A model generated the notes under the pieces. That model made no database searches and was not told the origin of the DNA. It saw nothing but the letters and a program-made list of their open reading frames with translations. Below, one piece after another: positions 22,762 to 31,717 of a DNA stretch of 64,000 nt; position 1 is the first letter of the stretch; every line of letters begins with the position of its first letter. The stretch is from JBKECP01 sp047974765 (GTDB lineage Bacteria > Pseudomonadota > Gammaproteobacteria > Pseudomonadales > Halieaceae): NCBI GenBank assembly GCA_047974765.1, contig JBKECP010000009.1, positions 124,001 to 188,000 on the forward strand. Reading direction: 5' to 3'. Made by a program: the position numbers and the translations under genes.

Positions 22762-23928
22762 ATGTTTCGTATTTCCGCCATGATGAAGGAGCTTGTTGCA
22801 CCAAGCGAGGTGAAAGAATACAGAAACCCGCCGGGGCCGGTGGTGATCTGGAATCTGGTACGTCAGTGTAACCTCGGATGCAAGCACTGCTATGCCTCCT
22901 CGGTTGATAAAGTCTTCAGCGGCGAATTATCCACTGAAGAAGTATATGCCGTGATGGAAGACCTGAAACAGGCGCGGGTACCTGTTCTGATATTGTCTGG
23001 TGGTGAACCACTGCTGCGGCCGGATATTTTTGATATTTCCCATCGTGCCAAGACAATGGGTTTCTATACGGCTTTATCCAGCAATGGCACTTTAATAACG
23101 GACGATAATATCGATCAGATTGCTGCGGTTAATTACGATTATGTTGGTGTCAGCATCGATGGTATCGGCGCTGTCAATGATGCCTTTCGCATGAAAGAAG
23201 GTGCCTATGAAGCTGCCCTCAATGGTTTGCGGCTATGTCGTGAGCGAAATTTGAAAATTGGTTTGCGCTTTACTCTGACTGAAGACAATGCGGAGCAGTT
23301 TCCCCATATTATGAAATTGCTCGATGAGGAATGTATCGACAAATTCTACCTGTCTCACTTGAATTATGCTGGCCGTGGTAATAACAATCGTGGTGACGAT
23401 GCCTATTTTCAGCATACCCGCAAAGTCATGGATAAGCTGTTTGAATTGTGTTGGGACAATCTGAACAAAGGTCGTGAGCTGGAGGTGACTACCGGCAATA
23501 ACGATGCTGATGGTGTTTATATGCTGCACTGGGTACGTCGGCACTTCCCCGACCGGGCCGATCACTTCCAGCGTAAGCTGATGCAGTGGGGTGGTAATGC
23601 CTCTGGCCAGAATGTGGCCAATATTGATAACCGGGGCAATGTACATCCCGATACCATGTGGTGGCATTACAAACTGGGCAACGTAAAGGAGCGGGCATTC
23701 GGTGATATCTGGCAGGATACCAGTGATCCGCTAATGGCTGGGCTCAAGCAGCGCCCGCGTCCGGTAAAGGGACGTTGTGCCCAGTGTGATTATCTCAATA
23801 TCTGCAATGGTAATACCCGCTGTCGTGCACATCGTTTGAGTAAGGATTTTTGGGCTGAAGATCCCGGCTGTTATTTGCTGGATAAAGAGCTCGGTATTCG
23901 TGAGCCTGACTGTATCGTTGCAATGTAA
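22762..23928 (+). CDS. nirJ: Radical SAM haem d1 biosynthesis protein NirJ
   Basis: A 388-residue radical SAM enzyme. The [4Fe-4S] motif CNLGCKHC supplies Cys36, Cys40 and Cys43; ILSGGEPLLRPD is the GGE motif. A Cys-rich C-terminal SPASM-like region (CAQCDYLNICNGNTRC, then a Cys near 371) can bind an auxiliary cluster. NirJ replaces the two propionate side chains of didecarboxysiroheme by oxo groups, giving the dioxo ring typical of haem d1. It lies 33 bases after nirH and 23 bases before nirN. Confidence 0.93.
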   Translation: MFRISAMMKELVAPSEVKEYRNPPGPVVIWNLVRQCNLGCKHCYASSVDKVFSGELSTEEVYAVMEDLKQARVPVLILSGGEPLLRPDIFDISHRAKTMGFYTALSSNGTLITDDNIDQIAAVNYDYVGVSIDGIGAVNDAFRMKEGAYEAALNGLRLCRERNLKIGLRFTLTEDNAEQFPHIMKLLDEECIDKFYLSHLNYAGRGNNNRGDDAYFQHTRKVMDKLFELCWDNLNKGRELEVTTGNNDADGVYMLHWVRRHFPDRADHFQRKLMQWGGNASGQNVANIDNRGNVHPDTMWWHYKLGNVKERAFGDIWQDTSDPLMAGLKQRPRPVKGRCAQCDYLNICNGNTRCRAHRLSKDFWAEDPGCYLLDKELGIREPDCIVAM

Positions 23929-23951
23929 TATTTTTATAGAAGGGTGATAGG

Positions 23952-25493
23952 ATGAAAACGAGAGGCTTGTCATTATTGGCCGCTGTTTGGATTTGCTCAG
24001 TGAGTGCAAATATAAGCTGTGCTACTGATTTGCAGAAACGAGTCCAGGAACCAGTTAACGGTGAGGCTATTTACCAGCAATATTGTGCAAGCTGTCATGG
24101 GGCTGATCGACTGGGTTCAACCGGACCTGCACTGCTGCCTGAAAATCTCAAACGCCTACGGCCTCAGCAGGCTGTCACTGTTATTGGGGAAGGGCGTGCT
24201 GCCACACAAATGCCGGGTTTTGGTGATCAGCTGAGTATGCAGCAGATCCAGGCCGTCAGTGATTTGATCTATACGCCGCTGCCCACAGTGCCCAGCTGGG
24301 ATATTGATCAGATGAAGGCAACGCATCAACACTATGTGGATCAGGCCAGTCTGCCATCGACGCCAGGTTACAAGGCAGATCCTTTAAACCTGTTCACTGT
24401 GGTTGAAGCGGGTGACCATTCTGTCACTATTCTCGACGGAGACAGCTTTCAATCACTGTGGCGCTTCAAGTCACGCTTTGCCCTGCACGGAGGCGCCAAA
24501 TATTCTCCCGATGGTCGTTTTGTTTATCTTGGTTCCCGTGAAGGCTGGGTGTCCAAATATGATCTATACAGTTTGCAGTTGGTAGCGGAAATTCGTGTTG
24601 GCATCAATATGCGCAATATCGCTGTGTCTGGTGATGGCAAGTGGGTAGCTGCCGGTAATTACTTGCCGCATTCGCTGGTGATTCTGGATGCGGTGACCCT
24701 GGCTCCGTTGCAATATATTGATGTGCGCGATGATCAGGGCCAGTCCTCGCGGGTGAGTGCCGTCTATGCAGCTCCACCCCGAAAGAGTTTTATTGTTGCC
24801 CTTAAAGATATTCCCGAAGTCTGGGAAATCTCTTATGGCAGTGAATCTGCTGCAGCATCTGCTGATTTTTCAGCTATTGGCCGTATTTCGCTGGATGATT
24901 ACCTGGATGACTTTTTCTTTGATCAGGATTATACGCAGGTATTTGGTGCGTCCCGCGATGGTGTACATGGTGTGGTTTATCAGTTGGATACTGGTCGCAA
25001 GATAGCCAATCTCGATCTGGCCGGTATGCCGCATCTGGGGTCGGGTATCACCTGGAATTATCAGGGACGTTCAGTGATGGCAACACCTCATCTCAAAGAA
25101 GGCAAAATCAGTGTCATTGATATGAGTAACTGGCAAACCCTCAAAGTAATTCAGACGCAGGGACCGGGCTTCTTTATGCGCTCCCATGAAAATACGCCCT
25201 ATGCCTGGACCGATGTATTTTTTGGTCCCAACCGCGATTTATTACATATCATCGACAAACGTACGCTGGAGATTGTTAAAACCCTCAATCCTGAACCGGG
25301 AAAAACCAATGCCCATGTTGAATTTACCCGCGATGGAAAATATGCACTGGTGTCGGTCTGGGAGGATGAGGGGGCATTGGTAATCTATGATGCAACCAGC
25401 TTTGAGGAAGTGAAGCGTATTCCGATGAAAAAACCGGTTGGCAAATATAACGTCTGGAATAAAATTTCCTACTCAGCAGGAACCAGCCACTGA
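23952..25493 (+). CDS. nirN: Dihydro-haem d1 dehydrogenase NirN
   Basis: A 513-residue periplasmic protein with signal peptide (about 1-24), a class I cytochrome c domain (CASCH at 45-49; Met in TQMPGFGDQL as likely ligand) and an eight-bladed d1-type propeller (about 135-505). Motifs such as GMPHLGSGITWNY, ATPHLKEGKISVID and KPVGKYNVWNKI fit NirN. NirN oxidises dihydro-haem d1 to haem d1 by introducing the acrylate double bond. It resembles cytochrome cd1 nitrite reductase (NirS) in architecture, but the paired catalytic-His region of NirS is not recognisable, so NirN is the better call. It is the last gene before a strong hairpin. Confidence 0.85.
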   Translation: MKTRGLSLLAAVWICSVSANISCATDLQKRVQEPVNGEAIYQQYCASCHGADRLGSTGPALLPENLKRLRPQQAVTVIGEGRAATQMPGFGDQLSMQQIQAVSDLIYTPLPTVPSWDIDQMKATHQHYVDQASLPSTPGYKADPLNLFTVVEAGDHSVTILDGDSFQSLWRFKSRFALHGGAKYSPDGRFVYLGSREGWVSKYDLYSLQLVAEIRVGINMRNIAVSGDGKWVAAGNYLPHSLVILDAVTLAPLQYIDVRDDQGQSSRVSAVYAAPPRKSFIVALKDIPEVWEISYGSESAAASADFSAIGRISLDDYLDDFFFDQDYTQVFGASRDGVHGVVYQLDTGRKIANLDLAGMPHLGSGITWNYQGRSVMATPHLKEGKISVIDMSNWQTLKVIQTQGPGFFMRSHENTPYAWTDVFFGPNRDLLHIIDKRTLEIVKTLNPEPGKTNAHVEFTRDGKYALVSVWEDEGALVIYDATSFEEVKRIPMKKPVGKYNVWNKISYSAGTSH

Positions 25494-25506
25494 GTTTGTC
25501 TTGTCC

Positions 25507-25547
25507 GGGCACTCTGAAAGCAGATACCTGTGGCTTCCAGAGTGTCC
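25507..25547. terminator. Bidirectional terminator between nirN and the S8 lipoprotein gene
   Basis: GGGCACTCTG (25507-25516) pairs with CAGAGTGTCC (25538-25547), extended by AAGC/GCTT inside, and is followed by GATTTTATT. It ends the haem d1 operon 14 bases after the nirN stop and lies just past the convergent protease gene. Confidence 0.75.
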
Positions 25548-25554
25548 GATTTTA

Positions 25555-28452
25555 TTACAGTCCTGATGGCTGGCGCTTGCGCCCCTGTTTTGTGTGTGCG
25601 TTTTGGCTGGCCTGTACGGTTGGAATAGTGACCTGATAACTGGCTGAAAAATCCAGATTACTGCGATCACTGTCCAATACCAGTAAGCTGGGGTCCTCTT
25701 CAATGAGCCAGGCGCCGCAAGCCTCTCCGGTATCACAGATTAACATGTCATTATCAAGGTCGGTGCCGGCATGGATATAGTAATTGCCTGCTGAAACCTG
25801 ACTAAAACTATAGTTATAGCTGCCGTCGACGGCCTGGCTGGCTGACTGTGCAAGTGGCTCATCCGTTTCTGCATCATAGAGCAGCACATAGAGTGTGCCC
25901 AGGTCAGAACGGTTGGACAGCGCGACGGCCATCAGCACCTGAATATGAACGGTGTTTTCTGATGAGATAATACTGATACGTGCACTGTAGATGCCGTCGG
26001 CCAGATTGGTGCGGTCCACATTCAAGCGGTAACGCCCAAGCCCCTGTTCATCCGTGGTAATTGCCGTCAGTGATAACCAGTCCTGTGAACTACTGATTTG
26101 TTCTACCCGGGCCGGTGATGAACCGCTGCTGCTGATAAGTAGCTCATGTTCCTGCAGATGACTGCCAAAATTGAAGGAGGTGGCAGAGGCAGATAATTGT
26201 GCGGGCAGGTTTACGTTTTCACCACTGGCAGCCAGTGCTGCATTAACGGCAGCATAGGCGTCAATCAGACCATAGCCATAGTAGCTGTCACGGCCAGCTG
26301 CACCCATATCACTGGTCAGTTTACCTGCACTCAGTAGTTGGTCAATCTGTGTAGCTGTAATAGCTGGATTAACCGATTTCATCAGTGCAATGACAGCGCT
26401 GACATGAGGTGCGGCCATAGAAGTGCCTTGTGCAAAGGTGAATGCGTATTCGAAACTGCGTCCACTGCCTTTACCTGCGGTGCTGAGAATGCCATCGGGA
26501 TAGCCGTCACCTGTTATATCCTGGTTGAGGTCGCCGCCGGGCGCGGCTATATCCACAGATGTGCCATAGTTACTGTAAGGTGCAGGTTCGCCCTGAGGGC
26601 CAACAGCACTGACCGAGATAACACCCTCATAGGCGGCGGGATAGGAGGGGGCTGCCGTGGCCTCATTGCCGGCAGCGGCAACAACAGTAATGCCCGCCTG
26701 GTGAATTTCATGAAATAGTAATTGGGCCACGTTGCTATAATTTTCACCGCCCAGACTTAAATTAATAACATCTGCCGGTTTTGATGGCAGTTTACCTGAA
26801 TCGTTGGTCAAGCCGGCGGCATAGCGTATTGCCTGCATAATGTCATAGGAGGTGCCACGATCATTATTCATGGTGCGCAATGGCATAATTTTTACACCGT
26901 AAGCAATACCGCTGCCGCCAATACCGTTATTGCCGAGTGCTGCGATGGTGCCAATAACATGACTGCCGTGATAGCTTGCCCCAGCGCCATTACTGCCTTC
27001 ACCCGGGTCGCTCGGATCAGCATCCAGACCGTCACCGTCGCCAGACAGGCTGGCATTACTGATGAAATCATAGCCATCCACAAATTGCCCCTGTAAATCC
27101 GGGTGTTGTGTCAGTACACCTGAATCGACAACGGCAACAACAACATCCTGGTTGCCTGTTGTAATATCCCAGGCTGAAGGCAGGTTGATTAAGGGATAAT
27201 GCCACTGGTTGGCTATAGCCGGATCACTGGGTACATACAGTGGTTTAAGCAGGTAATTAGCACTGGCTGCCCGCACGCCGGGACTGTGACGCAGGCGCTT
27301 GATTGGAATCAGAGTCTGCCAGCGTTCGCGTAACTGGGGGTCATTGATATACGGCAGTTTACTGGTGGCGGTACCAAAACTGGCCTGGTTGCTGGATTTA
27401 TCGAGTCGTGCCAACAAGCGTGCACGGTGAGAGCCGCCTGCCCGTTGACGCATCCCCATACGCCAGGCCAGATCATCTGGTGGCAATTCAACAAGCGTAC
27501 TGTTTGGGTGTGTGTTGTCGTATTCGACAATGGCTTCTCCAGGTATAATTTCAGCTTTGCTTTTAGCGCGAAGCTGAAGACCTTCTATTGTTGACTGGCT
27601 GCCGATGGTCAGGGTGTAGTTGGTGCCACCGGAAAAGGCAAATACATTGACGATGTAACGCCCGGTTTCACTGATGAGCAGTTGTTCAAGATTGCCGGTT
27701 TCGATGGAGTAATCGATAATCGTGCCATCGCTGTCCATTAAGTAAAGGTCGGCATCGGCACTCTGACTGTCTGAAACCAGCAAAGTGACCAACTGACCTG
27801 CCAGCAGATCGATTGCAAAGTAATCATCAATATCGCCTGAAATATAGGTGTTGCCAGACTCGCCACTACCTGCCTGATTAACATAGCCGCCAACAGTGAC
27901 CGGACTGATCAACTCCTGTGCATCAGCCAGCGTACTGTTACTGACGGGGCTGTTGTTGACGTCGTTGTTATCACTATCGACTGTTTGAAAAGCTGCGGCA
28001 CTGATTGTGCCACTGATAGTGTAAGTGGCCGTGCCGGGCGCCGGGCTGACCTGAATACTGGCGCGAGTAGTACCACTGGCGCCTGCATTGTCATAAACGG
28101 TCAAGGTAAAAACCAGTTCTGTAGTTGTGCCAACAGTGGGGGCAATAAAACGGGTTTTTTCTGTATTACTGCTGCTCAGCTCTACTGTTGGTCCAGCAAC
28201 CTGCTCCCAGGACCAGCGTGAAATCACACCATCACTGTCACTGCTGGTACTACCATCAAGTTCAATGCTGCTGCCAGATACGGCTGATTCAGGCGCTTGT
28301 ACAAGTGCGTTCGGTGCATTATTGGTGTCTGGACTTGTGCTGTTGTTGCCACCACCGCCACAGGCACTTAACAGCGCCCCCAGTATGATGGAAATGAACA
28401 GAGCTTTATTCTGTACTAATGTTGTCGATAATTTTTGTTGAAATAGTTTCAT
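25555..28452 (-). CDS. Subtilisin-family (S8) surface lipoprotein protease
   Basis: A 965-residue protein with lipobox LLSAC followed by GGGGNNS, giving a lipidated, probably outer-membrane protein. Domains in order: PKD-like (about 45-140, ASTSSDSDG...WSW), a PPC-type prepeptidase domain (about 180-285, DIDDYFAIDLLAGQLVTLLV), a linker, then the S8 catalytic domain with Asp443 (VVDSGV), His495 (YHGSHV) and Ser678 (GTSMAAPH). A further beta domain (about 770-870) and a short C-terminal domain follow. It probably degrades extracellular protein for nutrition or surface processing. It differs from the other S8 protease in the window (34978-38109) in accessory domains, so it is not a recent duplicate. 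Confidence 0.9.
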   Translation of the reverse strand: MKLFQQKLSTTLVQNKALFISIILGALLSACGGGGNNSTSPDTNNAPNALVQAPESAVSGSSIELDGSTSSDSDGVISRWSWEQVAGPTVELSSSNTEKTRFIAPTVGTTTELVFTLTVYDNAGASGTTRASIQVSPAPGTATYTISGTISAAAFQTVDSDNNDVNNSPVSNSTLADAQELISPVTVGGYVNQAGSGESGNTYISGDIDDYFAIDLLAGQLVTLLVSDSQSADADLYLMDSDGTIIDYSIETGNLEQLLISETGRYIVNVFAFSGGTNYTLTIGSQSTIEGLQLRAKSKAEIIPGEAIVEYDNTHPNSTLVELPPDDLAWRMGMRQRAGGSHRARLLARLDKSSNQASFGTATSKLPYINDPQLRERWQTLIPIKRLRHSPGVRAASANYLLKPLYVPSDPAIANQWHYPLINLPSAWDITTGNQDVVVAVVDSGVLTQHPDLQGQFVDGYDFISNASLSGDGDGLDADPSDPGEGSNGAGASYHGSHVIGTIAALGNNGIGGSGIAYGVKIMPLRTMNNDRGTSYDIMQAIRYAAGLTNDSGKLPSKPADVINLSLGGENYSNVAQLLFHEIHQAGITVVAAAGNEATAAPSYPAAYEGVISVSAVGPQGEPAPYSNYGTSVDIAAPGGDLNQDITGDGYPDGILSTAGKGSGRSFEYAFTFAQGTSMAAPHVSAVIALMKSVNPAITATQIDQLLSAGKLTSDMGAAGRDSYYGYGLIDAYAAVNAALAASGENVNLPAQLSASATSFNFGSHLQEHELLISSSGSSPARVEQISSSQDWLSLTAITTDEQGLGRYRLNVDRTNLADGIYSARISIISSENTVHIQVLMAVALSNRSDLGTLYVLLYDAETDEPLAQSASQAVDGSYNYSFSQVSAGNYYIHAGTDLDNDMLICDTGEACGAWLIEEDPSLLVLDSDRSNLDFSASYQVTIPTVQASQNAHTKQGRKRQPSGL

Positions 28453-28643
28453 CGTCCCCCCAATTATTGTAATTTGCCTGTTCTGGCTGGTCGTGCTGAA
28501 CAGTTGATGTTGGCAACAGCAAATACCACTTTAAATGATACAGGTCATATCTTTCACTGGTGCTTTATGGACGTGAAGAGCATGATGCCGAAAGTGTGAT
28601 TAAGTACAAAGATTCAAACATGGTAGTGGGTTGGGAGGACTTT

Positions 28644-29174
28644 ATGAAGTATTTAATCGCTGTCTTGGCGCTATTGCAGGCCGCTCTGAGCGGTGCGGAT
28701 GAATCACTGACAACAGCCCGTGCTCTGGCTGATAACACCCAGAAGCGTCTTGGTAGCACTCTCATGCAGGCAATGCGTTCAGGCGGGGCGGTGAGCGCTA
28801 TCAAAACCTGCCATGTACAGGCGCCGCTGATTGCCGCTGATGCCTCTGAAAAAGCCAATATGAAAATCAGCAGGACCGCACTTCGCTGGCGTAACCCGGA
28901 CAATATGCCCAGTGATAATGAGCGTATGCAAATGCGCATTTTTGAGGAAAAACTGCGCAGTTCTGCTGATTCACAGCCAGAGGTTTATTTGCAAAATGAA
29001 AATGGTGGTGGCTTGTATATGCGGGCTATTGTTACCCAGCCGATGTGCCTGGCCTGTCATGGGCAAACTCTGACAAAGGAGGTCAGCAACGCGCTTGAAC
29101 AATACTACCCAGAGGATCAGGCAACAGGCTTTAAGGCAGGTGATTTGCGTGGAGCCTGGGTAGTCTCATGGTAG
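28644..29174 (+). CDS. Exported DUF3365 (Tll0287-like) haem-binding protein
   Basis: A 176-residue product with a short signal peptide (about 1-19, ALLQAALSGA) and a DUF3365 domain. The single haem c motif CLACHG lies near the C-terminus; AIKTCHVQAP and ISRTALRWRNPDNMPSDNER are other conserved parts. Tll0287-type proteins have a PAS-like fold with covalently bound haem and are thought to sense redox state or gases. ATG 28644 is chosen because GGAGG sits 6 bases upstream. It stands alone between two reverse-strand genes. The placement between haem d1 and NO-related genes is consistent with a redox or NO sensing role, but nothing in the sequence proves it. Confidence 0.8.
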   Translation: MKYLIAVLALLQAALSGADESLTTARALADNTQKRLGSTLMQAMRSGGAVSAIKTCHVQAPLIAADASEKANMKISRTALRWRNPDNMPSDNERMQMRIFEEKLRSSADSQPEVYLQNENGGGLYMRAIVTQPMCLACHGQTLTKEVSNALEQYYPEDQATGFKAGDLRGAWVVSW

Positions 29175-29348
29175 ATAACAAGGGTTGTCACTCTCAAGTG
29201 CTCGTATCAAAACAGGCTGTGTGGTGTTTTGCCTGGTATTGCAGCTAATATCGCAAATATCAGAGTTTATTTGTTCAGTGCCAGATAATTATTCCAATAA
29301 CGATCTGGCTTTTCCCCCGATGTATTTGTTCTTTTATTGGTGGTCCGC

Positions 29349-30362
29349 TTAGTCGGTGTATTCAGGGCCATAGATAGCAGTTTCCAGCTGGCCGCTGGCA
29401 TCCATCATACCCCGGTACATACCTTTGGCATTGAAGACATAAGCATAATTGCCCTGACCATCCATCACGATCACTCCGCCGTCACCACCTAATGCATCGA
29501 CCTGAGCAAGTGCGTAACGGGCGCTGCTGGCAATATCAGAACCACTGAATTGTGCATGCAGACAGAGAGTGCGAGCAACACCGACACGGATAAAGTACTC
29601 ACCGTGGCCGGTTGCCGATACAGCACAGATACCATTTTGGGCATAGGTGGCAGCACCAATGATAGGTGAGTCACCGATGCGTCCGGGTGTTTTGGCTGTC
29701 ATGCCACCGGTACTGGTTGCTGCCGCCACATTGCCTTGTTGATCAATGGCAATGGCACCTACTGTACCGTGGCGGTCTGCGTCTGTGCGGCTTTGCTCTT
29801 TTAGTACCCGCTCAAGGGATTTGCGCCTTTTCCCGGTATCAAAGTAGCTGTTATCCACCATGGTTAACTGGTGAGATTCAGCAAAATAGTCGGCACCTTC
29901 ACCGGCAAACAGGATATGCTCAGACTGATCCATCACCGCCCGCGCCGCCATAATTGGATTGCGCACCCGTTTTACACCGGCAACGGCACCGGCATTGCGG
30001 TTGCGGCCATCCATAATAGATGCATCAAGTTCGTGTTCAGCAGCTGCGGTAAATACTGCTCCTTTACCGGCATTGAACAATGGCTCATCCTCCATAGCCA
30101 GCACGGCTGCCTGCACTGCATCAACAGCGCTGCCCTTATTATGCAGAATGTCGGCTCCGGCAGTCAGGGATTTTTTGAGGGCAGCATGATAAAGGGCTTC
30201 ATATTCAGGTGACAGATCTTGTGGCAAAATAACACCGGCGCCACCGTGAATAACAATGCGCCAGGCTGGTCTGTCACTGTCGGTGGCACTTGCGAATATA
30301 CAGTGTAGTGCTAATAGGGTGGTAGCAATTACGTTACTAAACAAACGGATCATAACCCTCAT
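29349..30362 (-). CDS. Isoaspartyl peptidase/L-asparaginase (Ntn hydrolase), exported
   Basis: A 337-residue plant-type asparaginase (IaaA family). After a signal peptide (about 1-26, ending FASA) come IVIHGGAG, AVDAVQAAVLAMEDEPLFNAGKG (split as AVDAVQAAVLAMEDE and PLFNAGKGAVF) and the autocleavage site HGTVGAIAI with nucleophile Thr200. The proenzyme splits before Thr200 into alpha and beta chains and removes beta-aspartyl residues from peptides or hydrolyses asparagine. IaaA is usually cytoplasmic; the signal peptide here indicates a periplasmic enzyme. It is the last of six reverse-strand genes that start with the M14 carboxypeptidase, 30 bases after nhaD. Confidence 0.88.
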   Translation of the reverse strand: MRVMIRLFSNVIATTLLALHCIFASATDSDRPAWRIVIHGGAGVILPQDLSPEYEALYHAALKKSLTAGADILHNKGSAVDAVQAAVLAMEDEPLFNAGKGAVFTAAAEHELDASIMDGRNRNAGAVAGVKRVRNPIMAARAVMDQSEHILFAGEGADYFAESHQLTMVDNSYFDTGKRRKSLERVLKEQSRTDADRHGTVGAIAIDQQGNVAAATSTGGMTAKTPGRIGDSPIIGAATYAQNGICAVSATGHGEYFIRVGVARTLCLHAQFSGSDIASSARYALAQVDALGGDGGVIVMDGQGNYAYVFNAKGMYRGMMDASGQLETAIYGPEYTD

Positions 30363-30392
30363 CCTGCTTTTATCAGTTTTTTGTTACTGCTC

Positions 30393-31631
30393 CTAAAGCC
30401 TGGCCAGTACCAGTGTCAGGCCATAACCTACTGCATAAGCCAGCAATAATGCTGGCGTATAACGTAAGTAACTGCCAAAGGTAAGTTCGTCAATTTTACT
30501 CATGGCGAGAATGCCCGCAGAGGAGCCAATAGCCAACAAAGAGCCACCCACGCCAACAGCGTAGGTCAATGACAACCACTGCGCAGTATCCAGATTCGGG
30601 TCAGCTTTCAGTAGGGCGGCAGTCAGAGGCACGTTATCAAGCAAAGCCGATACCATGCCGGTAAAATAGTTGGATATCTCTGGAGCAAACTGACTGTAAA
30701 TCTGTGCCAGCTGATCAAGAGTGCCAATTTCCTTGAGCATACCCACCAATAAAAGAATACCAAGGAAGAAGAGCAGGGTTTCAAATTCCACCTGACGAAT
30801 GTACTCCAGTATTTCAGTTTGTTCCTGCTCGCTTTTTACGATTCTTCCCAGCAGGAACATGATGGATAAACCCGTCAGAAATGTAAGTACCGGTGGAATT
30901 CCAAACAGAATATTCAGAACCATGGTTGAAAAAATCGTACCAAAGAAAATTATGGCGATACCAATGTCCATACGATTGTATTGTGCTTTTACAGGCTCAA
31001 GGATTAATTCGCCCTGCATGCGAAAGGCAAACATGGCCGTTAGTGTCAGCACGCCAATACTGGAAGGAATAATCAGCATTAACAGCTGACTGATGGAGAC
31101 ATGGCCTTCAAGATAGATCATCAGTGTAGTGACATCACCGGTAATTAGTGCCACGCCCCCGGAATTAACGGCAAATACTACCAGTGTGGCCATTTTCAGG
31201 CGGGCTGAACTGTTCAAGTCAAAGGCTTGTACCAACCCCAGACAAACCAGTGTGGCTGTTACGTTGTCGCAGATGGATGACAGCAGCAGTGCAAAAATAG
31301 CCACCAGTAACAGCAGATTGCGCATCGAGATTCGTCTGGGGAAAATACTGCGGACAAAATTCTGAATAATGCCTCTGGAATTGAGGTAGGCGACAAAGGT
31401 CATGGTTGACATGAGAAATAGCCACAAAGTGGCAATTTCCAGCATGTTTTCATTGAGGCTTTCAAAAACAGTGTGCTGCCCCTCTTTTGAACCGGCGTGG
31501 ATGAACAGACTGATCCATGCCAGACAGCCAAGAAACAGTGTGGTTTTTGCCTTGTTAATGTGTATCACTTCTTCAAGCATTATGCAGGCGAGTGCGAGCA
31601 GTGCCAGTGAAATCAGATATCCCTCAAACAT
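30393..31631 (-). CDS. nhaD: NhaD-type Na+/H+ antiporter
   Basis: A 412-residue protein with about 12 membrane helices, of the ion transporter superfamily that includes ArsB and NhaD. NhaD-type features are the DNVTATL stretch near residue 120, VNSGGVALITGDVTTLMIY near 155-173 and the late SALLDNVPLTAALL and GSSAGILAMSK motifs. It exports Na+ (or Li+) in exchange for protons, usual in marine and halophilic bacteria. It lies about 90 bases after nnrS and may be co-transcribed with it. Confidence 0.88.
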   Translation of the reverse strand: MFEGYLISLALLALACIMLEEVIHINKAKTTLFLGCLAWISLFIHAGSKEGQHTVFESLNENMLEIATLWLFLMSTMTFVAYLNSRGIIQNFVRSIFPRRISMRNLLLLVAIFALLLSSICDNVTATLVCLGLVQAFDLNSSARLKMATLVVFAVNSGGVALITGDVTTLMIYLEGHVSISQLLMLIIPSSIGVLTLTAMFAFRMQGELILEPVKAQYNRMDIGIAIIFFGTIFSTMVLNILFGIPPVLTFLTGLSIMFLLGRIVKSEQEQTEILEYIRQVEFETLLFFLGILLLVGMLKEIGTLDQLAQIYSQFAPEISNYFTGMVSALLDNVPLTAALLKADPNLDTAQWLSLTYAVGVGGSLLAIGSSAGILAMSKIDELTFGSYLRYTPALLLAYAVGYGLTLVLARL

Positions 31632-31717
31632 GGGTTTTCCTTACAACTTGATATGAGAGCCATAATGGCTGACAAGATGAAAATCGTTGTTGTGTGATTG
31701 GCAGTGATTGCTGTTCA

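Noticed and set aside
23952..25493. Cytochrome cd1 nitrite reductase NirS
   Set aside because: The architecture is similar, but motifs such as GMPHLGSG and the position at the end of the biosynthetic operon fit NirN better; the paired catalytic-His region of NirS was not recognised.
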